Position numbers and translations under genes: made by a program
Assembly: GCF_019063845.1 (NCBI RefSeq)
Contig: NZ_CP077683.1
Coordinates: 3,774,501 to 3,838,500, forward strand
DNA length: 64,000 nucleotides
Direction of reading: 5' to 3'
From: Geomonas subterranea
GTDB taxonomy: Bacteria > Desulfobacterota > Desulfuromonadia > Geobacterales > Geobacteraceae
Shown: one piece after another, positions 1-8,238 of the stretch
How the letters are laid out: every line of letters begins with the position of its first letter
How positions within the stretch are numbered: the first letter of the stretch is position 1
Notes under the pieces: model-generated
Database searches by the model: none
What the model saw: only the letters and a program-made list of their open reading frames with translations
What the model was told of the DNA's origin: nothing

Positions 1-195
1 TCATCGATGTGAGAAATCCCGGTTACAGTTGTGATAATTTCATATAGACACATCAATGAGTATTCATCCACAACCGGTGCTGAGTTGCCACCTGTTGCCA
101 GTTACTATTCATCTTTTGCCAGTAACCATTTACAAGGGCAGTGTTGTTGGTAACATTAACGAGCCGAAGCGGCCACTACATCGTAGGAGTTGATC
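1..195. promoter_or_regulatory. Upstream region of tdh with three phased TTGCCA motifs
   Basis: No gene is visible here. The hexamer TTGCCA occurs at 85-90, 95-100 and 116-121, i.e. starts 10 and 21 bp apart, close to one and two helical turns. The last two lie in a longer imperfect direct repeat (TTGCCAgTtACtATT and TTGCCAgTaACcATT). The spacing suggests binding sites for a regulator of tdh-kbl; the regulator is unknown. Confidence 0.35.
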
Positions 196-1248
196 ATGCA
201 AAAGACCATGCGGGCACTGGTTAAGAAATATCCCAAGCCGGGACTGTGGCTGGACGAGGTACCGGTTCCGGAAGTCGGCATCAACGACGTCCTGATCAAG
301 GTGCACAAGACCGCGGTCTGCGGCACCGATCTGCATATCTGGGACTGGAACGCCTGGGCCCAGAAGACCATCCCGGTACCGATGGTGATCGGGCACGAGT
401 TCGTGGGGCGGGTGGTGGCGATGGGGAGCAATGTCGCGGACCTGAACATCGGGGACATCGTCTCGGGCGAGGGGCACATCGTCTGCGGCAGGTGCCGCAA
501 TTGCCTCGCCGGGAGGCGGCACCTGTGCAAGGATACCAACGGCGTGGGTGTCAACCGCACCGGCGCCTTCGCGGAGTACATCTGCATCCCGGTGACCAAC
601 GTCTGGCACGCGGATCCCTCCATCCCGATGGAGATCCTGAGCATCTTCGACCCCTTCGGCAATGCGACCCACACCACCCTCGCCTTTCCTGTGCTTGGGG
701 AGGACGTGCTCATCACGGGGGCGGGGCCGATCGGGATCATGGCGACCGCCATCGCCCGGCACGCCGGGGCACGCTACATCGTCACCACGGACATGAACCA
801 GTACCGCCTCGACCTGGCCAGGAAGATGGGGGCGACGGTGGCGCTCAACGTGAAGGAGCGGACGCTCGCCGACGTGCGCCGGGAGCTCGGGATGAAGGAG
901 GGATTCGACGTCGGCCTGGAGATGTCGGGCAACGGGGACGCCTTCAAGGAGATGCTCGCCAACATGTGCCACGGGGGGAAGATCGCCATGCTGGGGATCC
1001 CCTCGGGGGATCTCGCCATCGACTGGAACCAGGTGATCTTCAACATGCTGACCATCAAGGGGATCTACGGCCGCGAGATGTACGAAACCTGGTACCTGAT
1101 GCAGTCGCTCATCAAGATCGGCCTGGACCTCACCCCGGTGATCACGCACCGGATGCACTACACGCAATTCGAGGAGGCGTTCGAGGTGATGAGCAGCGGC
1201 AACGCCGGGAAGGTCATCCTCAACTGGGTGGAGGATGGCGAGGAATAA
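196..1248 (+). CDS. tdh: L-threonine 3-dehydrogenase
   Basis: Zinc-dependent medium-chain dehydrogenase of 350 aa that oxidises L-threonine to 2-amino-3-oxobutyrate with NAD+. Catalytic zinc ligands are visible as Cys42 in [10 protein letters not shown] and His67-Glu68 in GHEFVG. A four-cysteine structural zinc lobe (CGRCRNC...C) follows, then the Rossmann turn GAGPIGIMA. Length is typical of the family. ATG 196 is preferred over the in-frame TTG 190 because AGGAG at 185-189 sits 6 nt before it. kbl follows in the same direction, giving the two-step threonine-to-glycine plus acetyl-CoA route. A repeat element lies between them. Confidence 0.93.
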   Translation: MQKTMRALVKKYPKPGLWLDEVPVPEVGINDVLIKVHKTAVCGTDLHIWDWNAWAQKTIPVPMVIGHEFVGRVVAMGSNVADLNIGDIVSGEGHIVCGRCRNCLAGRRHLCKDTNGVGVNRTGAFAEYICIPVTNVWHADPSIPMEILSIFDPFGNATHTTLAFPVLGEDVLITGAGPIGIMATAIARHAGARYIVTTDMNQYRLDLARKMGATVALNVKERTLADVRRELGMKEGFDVGLEMSGNGDAFKEMLANMCHGGKIAMLGIPSGDLAIDWNQVIFNMLTIKGIYGREMYETWYLMQSLIKIGLDLTPVITHRMHYTQFEEAFEVMSSGNAGKVILNWVEDGEE

Positions 1249-1274
1249 TGACAGCGTCGAGCGTGGGGGCTTAC

Positions 1275-1384
1275 CTGTAGGGGCAAATAAATATTTGCCC
1301 AGCCGCTCGGGCACACAATGTTGCCGGTGGCATAAGAGGTGCTGAAGGCACGTGGGGGGGGCGATTGATTATTCGCCCCTACAG
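1275..1384. repeat. Dispersed palindromic element, family C (GTAGGGGCGAAT type), copy 1
   Basis: A 110-bp element between tdh and kbl. It begins CTGTAGGGGCAAATAA and ends with the near inverse ATTATTCGCCCCTACAG. Each end is itself a small palindrome. Related copies lie at 20193-20301, 28886-28916 (core only) and 36132-36238, so it looks like a MITE- or REP-like dispersed unit. Confidence 0.75.
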
Positions 1385-1401
1385 TTTATAGGAGTTATAC
1401 G

Positions 1402-2592
1402 ATGGCAGACAAATTCGCCTGGATAACGGAAGAGATGAACGCCCTGGAAGGAGAGGGGCTTAGGACCACTATACGCACCATCGGCTCGGCCTGCGGCCCC
1501 TGGATGGTGGTGGACGGGAAAAAGGTGCTCAACTTCTGCACCAACAACTACCTGGGCCTCGCCAACCATCCGCGCCTCAAAAAGGCGGCACAGGAGGCGG
1601 TGGAACAATGGGGTGTCGGCCCTGCGGCGGTGCGCAGCATCGCCGGGACACTGGAACTGCACCGCACGCTGGAACAGCGGCTGGCCGCGTTCAAGGGGGT
1701 GGAGGACGCGCTCTACGTGCAGTCCGGCTTCTGCGCCAACCAGGCCGCCATCCCCCCCATGGTCGGCAAGGGGGACGTCATCTTCACCGACCGCCTGAAC
1801 CACGCCAGCATCATCGACGGCTGCCGGCTCTCCTCCGCGAAGATCCTGGTCTACGAACATTGCGACCTCGCCGACTGCGAACGGGTGATCACGGAAAACA
1901 TCGGCCAGTACCGGCGGGCGCTCCTCATCACCGACGGGGTCTTCTCCATGGACGGGGACGTGGCGCCCCTGGACCAGCTCTTCGAACTCTGCGAACGCCA
2001 CGGCATCATCACCATGGTGGACGACGCACACGGCGAGGGGGTCCTCGGCAACGGCGGGCGCGGCATCGTGGATCATTTCCACCTCAACGGCAAGTTCGAC
2101 CTGGAGATCGGCACGCTCTCCAAGGCCTTCGGGGTCATGGGCGGGGTGATCGCGGGGAAAAAGGTGGTCATCGACTGGATCCGCCAGAAGGCGCGTCCCT
2201 TCCTCTTCTCCAGCGCGGTGACCGCTGCGGATACCGCGGCTTGCCTCGCCGCGGTGGACCTCCTGGAGGAGAGCACCGCGCTGGTGCACAAGCTCTGGGA
2301 CAACACGCGCTACTTCAAGGACGGGATGCGGCAGGCGGGCTTCGACATCGGGGTGAGCGTCACTCCCATCACACCGGTGATGCTGGGAGAGGCGACCGTG
2401 GCGCAGGAATTCTCACGCCGCCTCTTTGCCGCGGAACCGGGCATCTTCGCCATGCCCATCGGCTTTCCCACCGTGCCGCAGGGCAAAGCACGCATCCGCG
2501 TGATGATCAGCGCAGCTCACACCCAGGATGATTTGGAAACCGGCCTGAAGACCTTCACCCGCATCGGCCGTGAACTCGGTGTTATCGGCTGA
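1402..2592 (+). CDS. kbl: Glycine C-acetyltransferase (2-amino-3-ketobutyrate CoA ligase)
   Basis: PLP-dependent alpha-oxoamine synthase family enzyme of 396 aa. It cleaves 2-amino-3-oxobutyrate with CoA to glycine and acetyl-CoA, the step after threonine dehydrogenase. Family hallmarks are FCTNNYLGLANHP near the N-terminus, the substrate/PLP segment VDDAHGEGVLG, and the PLP-binding lysine in TLSKAFGVMGG. AGGAG about 7 nt before the ATG supports the start. Length matches E. coli Kbl. Together with tdh upstream it forms a threonine catabolism unit. Confidence 0.95.
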   Translation: MADKFAWITEEMNALEGEGLRTTIRTIGSACGPWMVVDGKKVLNFCTNNYLGLANHPRLKKAAQEAVEQWGVGPAAVRSIAGTLELHRTLEQRLAAFKGVEDALYVQSGFCANQAAIPPMVGKGDVIFTDRLNHASIIDGCRLSSAKILVYEHCDLADCERVITENIGQYRRALLITDGVFSMDGDVAPLDQLFELCERHGIITMVDDAHGEGVLGNGGRGIVDHFHLNGKFDLEIGTLSKAFGVMGGVIAGKKVVIDWIRQKARPFLFSSAVTAADTAACLAAVDLLEESTALVHKLWDNTRYFKDGMRQAGFDIGVSVTPITPVMLGEATVAQEFSRRLFAAEPGIFAMPIGFPTVPQGKARIRVMISAAHTQDDLETGLKTFTRIGRELGVIG

Positions 2593-2599
2593 GTATGCT

Positions 2600-2635
2600 T
2601 TCCCTCCCCTCCCCCTTTCCAACAGGGGGAGGGAA
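2600..2635. repeat. GC-rich hairpin after kbl
   Basis: CCCTCCCCCT and AGGGGGAGGG form an inverted repeat just after the kbl stop. It belongs to the CCCTCCCC/GGGGAGGG class of intergenic hairpins common in this window. It may also end kbl transcription, but no T-run follows. Confidence 0.5.
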
Positions 2636-2848
2636 CTTCCTCCCTTTGATTCCTCTCTCATAACCTGTCGTGATTCAATCACTGTTATCTATTGCAATAT
2701 TAATTTCCTGTGTTAGTTTCACACAGTCAATTTCGTTCTTTTTTTAATCTGTGTTAAAGCCATGTCTCTTGCCAGCCGATATTCTGTCAAAACAGCCAAT
2801 GACAGTAATACACACTTTTATGTGAATAGAAACCTCGGGAGGTGCTGC

Positions 2849-3295
2849 ATGTTCCACCCCAAACGGCTCCGCGTCACGGGGGCAAGGCTTCTGCTTTTGT
2901 TGTGTCTCATGGTGTGGGGTGTCTCTTTCGCCCACGCCGGCAGCTTCATCGTCATCGCGAACAAGAGCGTCGTGGAAAGCACCCTCACCCGCGTGGAATT
3001 GCAGGGCATCTTTCTTGGCGAGAAGGTGAAGTGGGGCAACCGCAAACACATCAAGATGGCGGTACTGGAAGATGACCGGACGCTCAAGGAATTCCTGCAG
3101 GTAATACTTGGCAAGACCCCTTCCCAGTTCGACCAGCATTGGGTCCGGATGGTGACCACCGGGAAGGCTTCCATGCCTCCCGCGTTTCCGGACGGACAGC
3201 AGATGATCGATTTCGTCGCCAGGACACCCAATGCCATCGGATTCGTCCCCGCCGGGCAGGCGGGTGATGCCGTTAAAACCATTGCCATCAAGTAG
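2849..3295 (+). CDS. Short periplasmic PstS-like (PBP domain) protein
   Basis: 148-aa exported protein related to phosphate ABC transporter substrate-binding proteins. A basic N-terminus and hydrophobic segment ending ...SFAHAG form a signal peptide. The mature part begins with IVIANKSV and contains the PBP-like features LTRVELQGIFLGEK and NAIGFVPAG. It is much shorter than a true PstS, and no permease or ATPase genes are adjacent, so it is probably not part of a complete transporter. ATG 2849 is chosen because GGGAGGTG lies just before it and because it starts the signal peptide; an in-frame ATG at 2762 would add an unlikely extension. It is followed after 12 nt by a porin gene, probably in one operon. 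Confidence 0.75.
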   Translation: MFHPKRLRVTGARLLLLLCLMVWGVSFAHAGSFIVIANKSVVESTLTRVELQGIFLGEKVKWGNRKHIKMAVLEDDRTLKEFLQVILGKTPSQFDQHWVRMVTTGKASMPPAFPDGQQMIDFVARTPNAIGFVPAGQAGDAVKTIAIK

Positions 3296-3307
3296 GGAGA
3301 TTTGGAT

Positions 3308-4531
3308 ATGAAGAAAGCATTGACTGCGATGATGCTGCTCGCCTTTGCCGGACCGGCCCACGCCGTGGAGTTGGCCGGTGTCGAGATCCACGGTTTTGCC
3401 TCGCAGGGGTACATAAAGACCTCCCCCGACAACAACTTCCCGGTCTCCAACAGCGGCGAGGGTTCTTTCAACTTCAATGACTTCGCCGTGAACTTCGTCA
3501 AGGAGGTCAACCCCGACCTGCGCGTCGGCCTGCAGCTGCTGGCCATGGACCGGGGGAGCTACGGCAAGGACAAGATCACCCTCGACTGGGCCTTCGGCGA
3601 CTACCGCCTCACCGACTGGCTCGGCTTCCGGGCGGGGAAGATAAAGATCCCCCTGGGGCTGTACAACGAGTCGCGCGACAACGACGCAGCGCGCACCTTC
3701 ATCTTCCTCCCCCAGAACGAGTACTACGACTACGAGCGGGACTCGGTGAACGCCATAACCGGCGCGAGCGTCTACGGCTCGATCCCGGCCGGCTCGGCCG
3801 GCACGGTGAACTACCAGTTCCAGATCGGTACCACGCCGATCCCCCTGGACGGCGCCTCCGCCAGGAACTACTCGGCCTACATCTCCACGGTCGACGCGCC
3901 TCTCACCACCACCGATGTCAACTCCGACACCGCCTTCGTGCACCACCTGGAATGGAGAACTCCGGTGGGGGTGCGGGCGACCTTCAGCGGGCTGCATACC
4001 TCCTTCGACGGCACCGCCACCGGCATCTACACCGATCCGGCCACCTCCGCCACCACCCCGGTCACCGCCAAGTGGAAGTTCGATTCCTGGCACCGCTACA
4101 TTTTGGGGATCGAGTATATCTGGAACGACCTGACGCTCGCCACCGAGTACCAGTTGGACGACTACACCGTGTCGGCCGATTACCAGAACCCGGCCCTGGA
4201 GAACTTCACCTCCAAGCAGGCTTCGGACGGCTGGTACGTGAGCGCCGCCTACCGTTTCACGGACTGGTTCGAATTGGGGGGATACTACACGGAGATCTAC
4301 GCTGACCGGCATCACCGCAACGGATCGACCTTCGAGGATCTGGGCGTGGGGGCTCCCTGGCAGACCTGGCAGAAGGAAAAGGTCCTGACGCTTCGCTTCG
4401 ACCCGGTGCGCAACCTGGTGCTCAAGGTGGAGGGACACCTGATCGACGGGACCTGGAACATGTCGGAATACACAGAGGCTTCCAAGCGGAACTGGTACCT
4501 GGTGGCCACCAAGGCGACGGTATTTTTCTAG
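3308..4531 (+). CDS. Outer-membrane porin-like beta-barrel protein
   Basis: 407-aa protein with an N-terminal signal peptide (MKKALTAMMLL... cleaved near AHA-VE). The mature part has alternating polar/aromatic strands typical of 16- to 18-stranded porins. It includes the early segment EIHGFASQGYIKTS and the motif RAGKIKIPLGLYNE, both common in porins annotated as OprO/OprP-like or DcaP-like, and it ends in an aromatic residue (VFF) suited to BAM recognition. ATG 3308 has GGGAGA at 3295-3300; TTG 3302 is an unlikely start. The PstS-like gene just upstream suggests uptake of a small anion, but substrate is not determined. Confidence 0.75.
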   Translation: MKKALTAMMLLAFAGPAHAVELAGVEIHGFASQGYIKTSPDNNFPVSNSGEGSFNFNDFAVNFVKEVNPDLRVGLQLLAMDRGSYGKDKITLDWAFGDYRLTDWLGFRAGKIKIPLGLYNESRDNDAARTFIFLPQNEYYDYERDSVNAITGASVYGSIPAGSAGTVNYQFQIGTTPIPLDGASARNYSAYISTVDAPLTTTDVNSDTAFVHHLEWRTPVGVRATFSGLHTSFDGTATGIYTDPATSATTPVTAKWKFDSWHRYILGIEYIWNDLTLATEYQLDDYTVSADYQNPALENFTSKQASDGWYVSAAYRFTDWFELGGYYTEIYADRHHRNGSTFEDLGVGAPWQTWQKEKVLTLRFDPVRNLVLKVEGHLIDGTWNMSEYTEASKRNWYLVATKATVFF

Positions 4532-4540
4532 GCGGGGGAG

Positions 4541-4732
4541 TTAGCGGGCGGCCTTGAGGCTTCTGGGGTTGCAGACCACCAACGGGTCGTCCGCCTGCAC
4601 CTTGCACTTGTTGCAATAGACGATCGGCTTTGCGGCGTGCCGGTCGAACTCTTCCATCCTGCCGTCCTTCTTCAGCTTGCACATGTGCGTCTTGTGCCGT
4701 GCCGGCTGCTCGCACTTCTCCAGATCTCCCAT
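4541..4732 (-). CDS. Small cysteine-rich protein, unknown function
   Basis: 63-aa protein starting MGDLEKCEQ and carrying five cysteines, including a C-x2-C pair (YCNKCK) and isolated Cys residues that could bind one metal ion. ATG 4732 is preceded by AGGAGG (complement of 4741-4746) at good spacing, a stronger choice than the in-frame GTG 4741, which overlaps that site. It converges with the porin gene, leaving only 9 bp between stops. I do not recognise a named family. Confidence 0.6.
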   Translation of the reverse strand: MGDLEKCEQPARHKTHMCKLKKDGRMEEFDRHAAKPIVYCNKCKVQADDPLVVCNPRSLKAAR

Positions 4733-4751
4733 TCCAAACACCTCCTACATA

Positions 4752-5510
4752 GCTTTTCAAGTTCCCTCTCCTCTTGGGAGAGGGCGGCCGCAGGCCGGGT
4801 GAGGGCGATGCCCTCAGAGAAATTCTGCCTATTGCAACGCCCTCACCCCGGCCCTCTCCCAAAGGGAGAGGGAGGTCCGGCTCCCGGAGAGAAGGGGAGG
4901 TCCGGCTCCAGTTCCTTCTCAAGTCCCCTCTCCCTTTGGGAGAGGGTGGCCGCAGGCCGGGTGAGGGCGATGCCCTCAAAGAAATTCTGCCTATTGCAAC
5001 GCCCTCACCCCGGCCCTCTCCCAGGGGGAGAGGGAGGTCCGGCTCCCGGAGAGAAAGGGAGGTCCAGCTCCAGATCCTTCTCAAGTTCCCTCTCCCCTTG
5101 GGAGAGGGTGGCCGCAGGCCGGGTGAGGGCGATGCCCTCAAAGAAATTCTGCCTATTGCGACGCCCTCACCCCGACCCTCTCCCAGAGGGAGAGGGAGGT
5201 CTGGATCCCAAAGGGAGAGGGAGGTTCGGATTCCGGAGACGAGAGGGAGGTCCAGCTCCAGATCCTTCTCAAGTTCCCTCTCCCCTTGGGAGAGGGTGGC
5301 CGCAGGCCGGGTGAGGGCGAGCCCTCAGAGAAATTCTGCCTATTGCGACACCCTCACCCCGACCCTCTCCCAGAGGGAGAGGGAGGTCTGGATTCCGGAG
5401 GCGAGAGGGAGGTCCAGCTCCAGCTTCTTCTCAAGTCCCCTCTCCCAAAAGGGAGAGGGAGGTCCGGATTCCGGAGGGGAGAGGGAGGTTCGGATCAGGA
5501 GACAAAAGGG
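4752..5510. repeat. Tandem array of a ~162-bp GC-rich repeat, family A
   Basis: The segment GGGAGAGGGTGGCCGCAGGC recurs at 4776, 4938, 5100 and 5288, i.e. periods of 162, 162 and 188 (162 plus an extra 26-bp piece), followed by a partial fifth copy. Each unit contains a GGCCGGGGTGAGGG / CCCTCACCCC-type inverted repeat, plus the constant spacer AAATTCTGCCTATTGC. Long open frames across it are periodic artefacts rich in Pro/Gly/Arg. Shorter relatives of family A lie in many other gaps of the window. Confidence 0.9.
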
Positions 5511-5549
5511 CAGTCTGTATGGTCTGGATATGGACGCCCGTCAATAGCA

Positions 5550-6389
5550 TCACGGGGAACCGTACAGCGCGAGGGTGAGCAGCGCCGGAAAGATGTTAAC
5601 TCCGGCGAAGGCCGCACCTTCCCACCGCTCGAATGGATAAAGCAACAACGGCAGGCAAAACGCAAGGCACCACAGGGGCGCGTGCTGACCGGCGATCAGG
5701 CCGAAGACCGGGAGCATCAGCGTCGCCGCGATCATCGCCACGAGCCAGAGCACCAGAAACGGCGCCGGCCCACGGAAACTCCCCGGCACGAAAAGCGGCA
5801 CCCCGGCACGCCGGTAATCCTCTGCATGCTTTTTCTGCAGCATCCAGAAGTGAGGCACCTGCCACAGGTACAGGATGCCGCACAAAAGGACGATCCTGAA
5901 ATCGGTGAGGGCGCCCCCGGCCGCGCTCCAGCCGATCAAAGGGGGAAGCGCGCCGCAGACGGCGCCCACCAGGAGTGCGAGGGGCGTGCGACGCTTGAGC
6001 GGGGTGTAGAGAAGGAGGTACCAGCAAAGCGTGAAGATGGCGAGACAAAGCGGCGATAAACCAATCAGGTTGAGGAGCAGCGCCCCCGTCGCGAGGGCGC
6101 CCACGGCGATCGACAATCCCCCCCGCACCCCGAGTTCACCGGAGGCGATGGGACGCCGGTTGGTGCGCTCCATGATGGCATCGAGGTCGCGCTCCAGCAC
6201 CTGGTTGAACGCCGAGGCGGCACACGCCATCAAAGCCACACCCGCAAAGAGTGAAAGCGCCTTCAAATCAGGCCGGGCCCGGCACAGCAGGTAGCCCCCC
6301 AGCGCCGCCGTCGCGTTCATCAGCGAAAGCGGAAGCCGGAAGAGGCGGTAGAGCCCTTTGCTTCTGGTCAAAACTGCAGCTGCTATCAC
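5550..6389 (-). CDS. ctaB: Protoheme IX farnesyltransferase
   Basis: 279-aa polytopic UbiA-family prenyltransferase that converts heme b to heme o for the oxidase encoded upstream. The conserved prenyl-diphosphate site is seen as FNQVLERDLDAIMERT followed by NRRP, and about eight or nine hydrophobic helices can be counted. The ATG overlaps the coxB stop by 4 nt, so it is the last gene of the caa3 operon and probably translationally coupled. No ctaA (heme A synthase) is present in the window, so whether the enzyme carries heme a or heme o cannot be decided. Confidence 0.9.
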   Translation of the reverse strand: MIAAAVLTRSKGLYRLFRLPLSLMNATAALGGYLLCRARPDLKALSLFAGVALMACAASAFNQVLERDLDAIMERTNRRPIASGELGVRGGLSIAVGALATGALLLNLIGLSPLCLAIFTLCWYLLLYTPLKRRTPLALLVGAVCGALPPLIGWSAAGGALTDFRIVLLCGILYLWQVPHFWMLQKKHAEDYRRAGVPLFVPGSFRGPAPFLVLWLVAMIAATLMLPVFGLIAGQHAPLWCLAFCLPLLLYPFERWEGAAFAGVNIFPALLTLALYGSP

Positions 6390-7288
6390 TTTTCCCCTTC
6401 CAGGAATTCCACTATCGCCTTTAACTCCGCCTCCGGGATCTCGCTCTTGGGCATGATGGGCGGGAACCCCTCCACGACTGCGGCACCCGGGTCGACTATC
6501 GATTCACGCAGGTACTTCTCGTCCGCCTTCACGGTCTCGGGCTTGCCGCCCCGGGTCACCTTGACCTGGCTGTCGTAGAGCCCCTTGAAGGTCGGCCCCA
6601 CCTTGGGTGTCCCGTCCAGAGAATGGCATCCCAGGCAACCGTATTTTTGCAACAATTCCTGTCCCTGAGCACCCACACCCGCCGGCTTCTGCCCCAGCCA
6701 GGCCGCGAACTGCTCGGGCGGTAGCGCCTCCACGGTGCTGATCATCGACGAGTGCGCGGTGCCGCAGTACTGCGAGCAGAAGAGATCATAGCTGCCGGGA
6801 GTGGCCGCCACGAACCAGACATGGTTCTTCATCCCCGGCACCACGTCGCGCTTAACCCGGAATGCCGGGACGTAGAAGCCGTGTACCACGTCCTTGGACA
6901 CCAGGTTCACCTGCACGGGCCTGCCGACCGGGACGTAGAGCTTGGGGCTGCTCTTGCCGTTGTCGTAGATGAAGGTCCACGACCACATGCGCGCCTCGGC
7001 GGTCACCTGCATGGCGTTCTTGGGCACGGTGCGCAGCGACAGGTAGCTGGTCCAGCCGTAGTAGAACATGCCCATCACCAGCAGGGTCGGGAGCAGGGTC
7101 CAGACCACCTCCAGCAGCGGACTCCCCGCCACCTGCGATGTCGGTTCGGGGTTCTTGGAGCGCCGGTAGCGCACCACGAAGAAGATCATGGTGATGGTGA
7201 TCCCCAAAAGGAGCACCGTACAGGCGCCGAAGAGGAACTTGAACACCGGGTCGACTGCTTGCGTCGTCGTCAATAGCTGATTTTCCAC
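6386..7288 (-). CDS. coxB: Cytochrome c oxidase subunit II with fused cytochrome c domain (caa3 type)
   Basis: 300-aa protein with two N-terminal membrane helices (about residues 15-38 and 57-80), a CuA cupredoxin domain and a C-terminal cytochrome c domain. CuA ligands are His136, Cys171, Cys175, His179 and Met182 (CSQYCGTAHSSM). The heme c site is C218-LG-C221-H222, with a likely axial Met in PPIMPKSE. The fused heme domain defines a caa3-type oxidase that takes electrons from cytochrome c. The start is GTG 7288 with AAGGGG upstream. It lies between the subunit IV gene and ctaB. Confidence 0.94.
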   Translation of the reverse strand: MENQLLTTTQAVDPVFKFLFGACTVLLLGITITMIFFVVRYRRSKNPEPTSQVAGSPLLEVVWTLLPTLLVMGMFYYGWTSYLSLRTVPKNAMQVTAEARMWSWTFIYDNGKSSPKLYVPVGRPVQVNLVSKDVVHGFYVPAFRVKRDVVPGMKNHVWFVAATPGSYDLFCSQYCGTAHSSMISTVEALPPEQFAAWLGQKPAGVGAQGQELLQKYGCLGCHSLDGTPKVGPTFKGLYDSQVKVTRGGKPETVKADEKYLRESIVDPGAAVVEGFPPIMPKSEIPEAELKAIVEFLEGEK

Positions 7289-7298
7289 GTTCGCCCCT

Positions 7299-7586
7299 TT
7301 AACGGTAGAGTACGTCGAAGAAGGTTCCCCCGATGAAGCCCGCCAGGGTGAAGAGCGCCACGAACAGGATGATCCTGAACAGCCGCGGCTCGTACTTCAT
7401 GTGCATGAAGAAGGCGATGACCAGACCGGACTTGACGCTGGCGATGGCAAGCGCCGCCCAAACCTTCCAGACCCCCAGCTCGATCCGGGTCACCATAATG
7501 GTGGCGGCGGTCAGGACCAGGAGCGCCACCCAGACGGTGGTCAGTTTTCCGTAACTCAGGATGTGTTCCGCGTGTTCCTCTGTCAT
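7299..7586 (-). CDS. Cytochrome c oxidase subunit IV family protein
   Basis: 95-aa small membrane protein with three predicted helices. The conserved KSGLVIAFFMHMKYE segment is typical of the bacterial oxidase subunit IV (CtaF/CyoD-like) family. It starts at ATG 7586, with GGAG 8 nt upstream; GTG 7595 is a less likely start. It lies between coxC and coxB in the oxidase operon and probably helps assembly or stability of subunits I and III. Confidence 0.85.
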   Translation of the reverse strand: MTEEHAEHILSYGKLTTVWVALLVLTAATIMVTRIELGVWKVWAALAIASVKSGLVIAFFMHMKYEPRLFRIILFVALFTLAGFIGGTFFDVLYR

Positions 7587-7638
7587 ACCGTTCACTCCAA
7601 ATGCGTTTGAGCTCCCTTCGCCCCCCCCGATCCCCCCG

Positions 7639-8238
7639 TTACAGGATCAGGTAGTAGAGCGGGAAGATGAAGATCCAGACCAGGTCGACCAGGTGCCAGT
7701 ACAGGGTCACATTTTCCAGGGTCACGTTGTCGGTTACGTTTATCCTCTCCTTGTGCACCATCACCGCGGTCCAGCTCATCAGCACCGCGCCCACGATGAC
7801 GTGGATGCCGTGCAGGCCGGTGGTGAGGTAATAGAGGCTGAAGAATATGGACTCGCCCGGCGGCCCCGCGATCAGCTTCGGAGCATTCGGGTAGATGCCG
7901 TGGTGGAACTTGGCGCTCCACTCCAGGTACTTGATCCCCAGGAAGATGAACGCGCAGCCGACGGTTCCGGACAATAGCCCCAGGGTGAGTTTCTTGGCGC
8001 CGGTCTTGATCGCAGTAACCGACATGGCCGCTAACAGGGAGCTGCTCAGGAGCACCACCGTGTTGGTCGCGCCGTAGACCAGGTCCAGCTGGTGCCCCCC
8101 CAGACCGAACTCCTTGGGGTAGCGGGTGAGGTACACGGAGTAGAGGATGAAGACGCCGCCGAAAAGGAGCATCTCCGTGAACAGGAACAACCACATGCCG
8201 AGCTTGGCTCCGAAACTGTCCTTTTCCAGGTGACTCAT
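7639..8238 (-). CDS. coxC: Cytochrome c oxidase subunit III
   Basis: 199-aa integral membrane protein of the COX3 family (heme-copper oxidase subunit III), with five hydrophobic helices as in short bacterial forms. Recognisable segments are [15 protein letters not shown], the helix with [14 protein letters not shown], and the C-terminal [21 protein letters not shown] 8238 overlaps the coxA stop by 4 nt and has GGGGGTT upstream; the longer open frame upstream is not used. Confidence 0.93.
   Translation of the reverse strand: MSHLEKDSFGAKLGMWLFLFTEMLLFGGVFILYSVYLTRYPKEFGLGGHQLDLVYGATNTVVLLSSSLLAAMSVTAIKTGAKKLTLGLLSGTVGCAFIFLGIKYLEWSAKFHHGIYPNAPKLIAGPPGESIFFSLYYLTTGLHGIHVIVGAVLMSWTAVMVHKERINVTDNVTLENVTLYWHLVDLVWIFIFPLYYLIL

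Noticed and set aside
2744-4438. 564-aa minus-strand frame over the PstS-like and porin genes
   Set aside because: Crosses two well-supported plus-strand genes and their intergenic region, and shows no family features.
4752-5510. CRISPR array
   Set aside because: Units are 162 bp with similar, not unique, spacers, and no cas genes are present.
4637-6059. Pro/Gly/Arg-rich frames across the repeat array
   Set aside because: They follow the 162-bp period of the DNA repeat and have no independent start signals.
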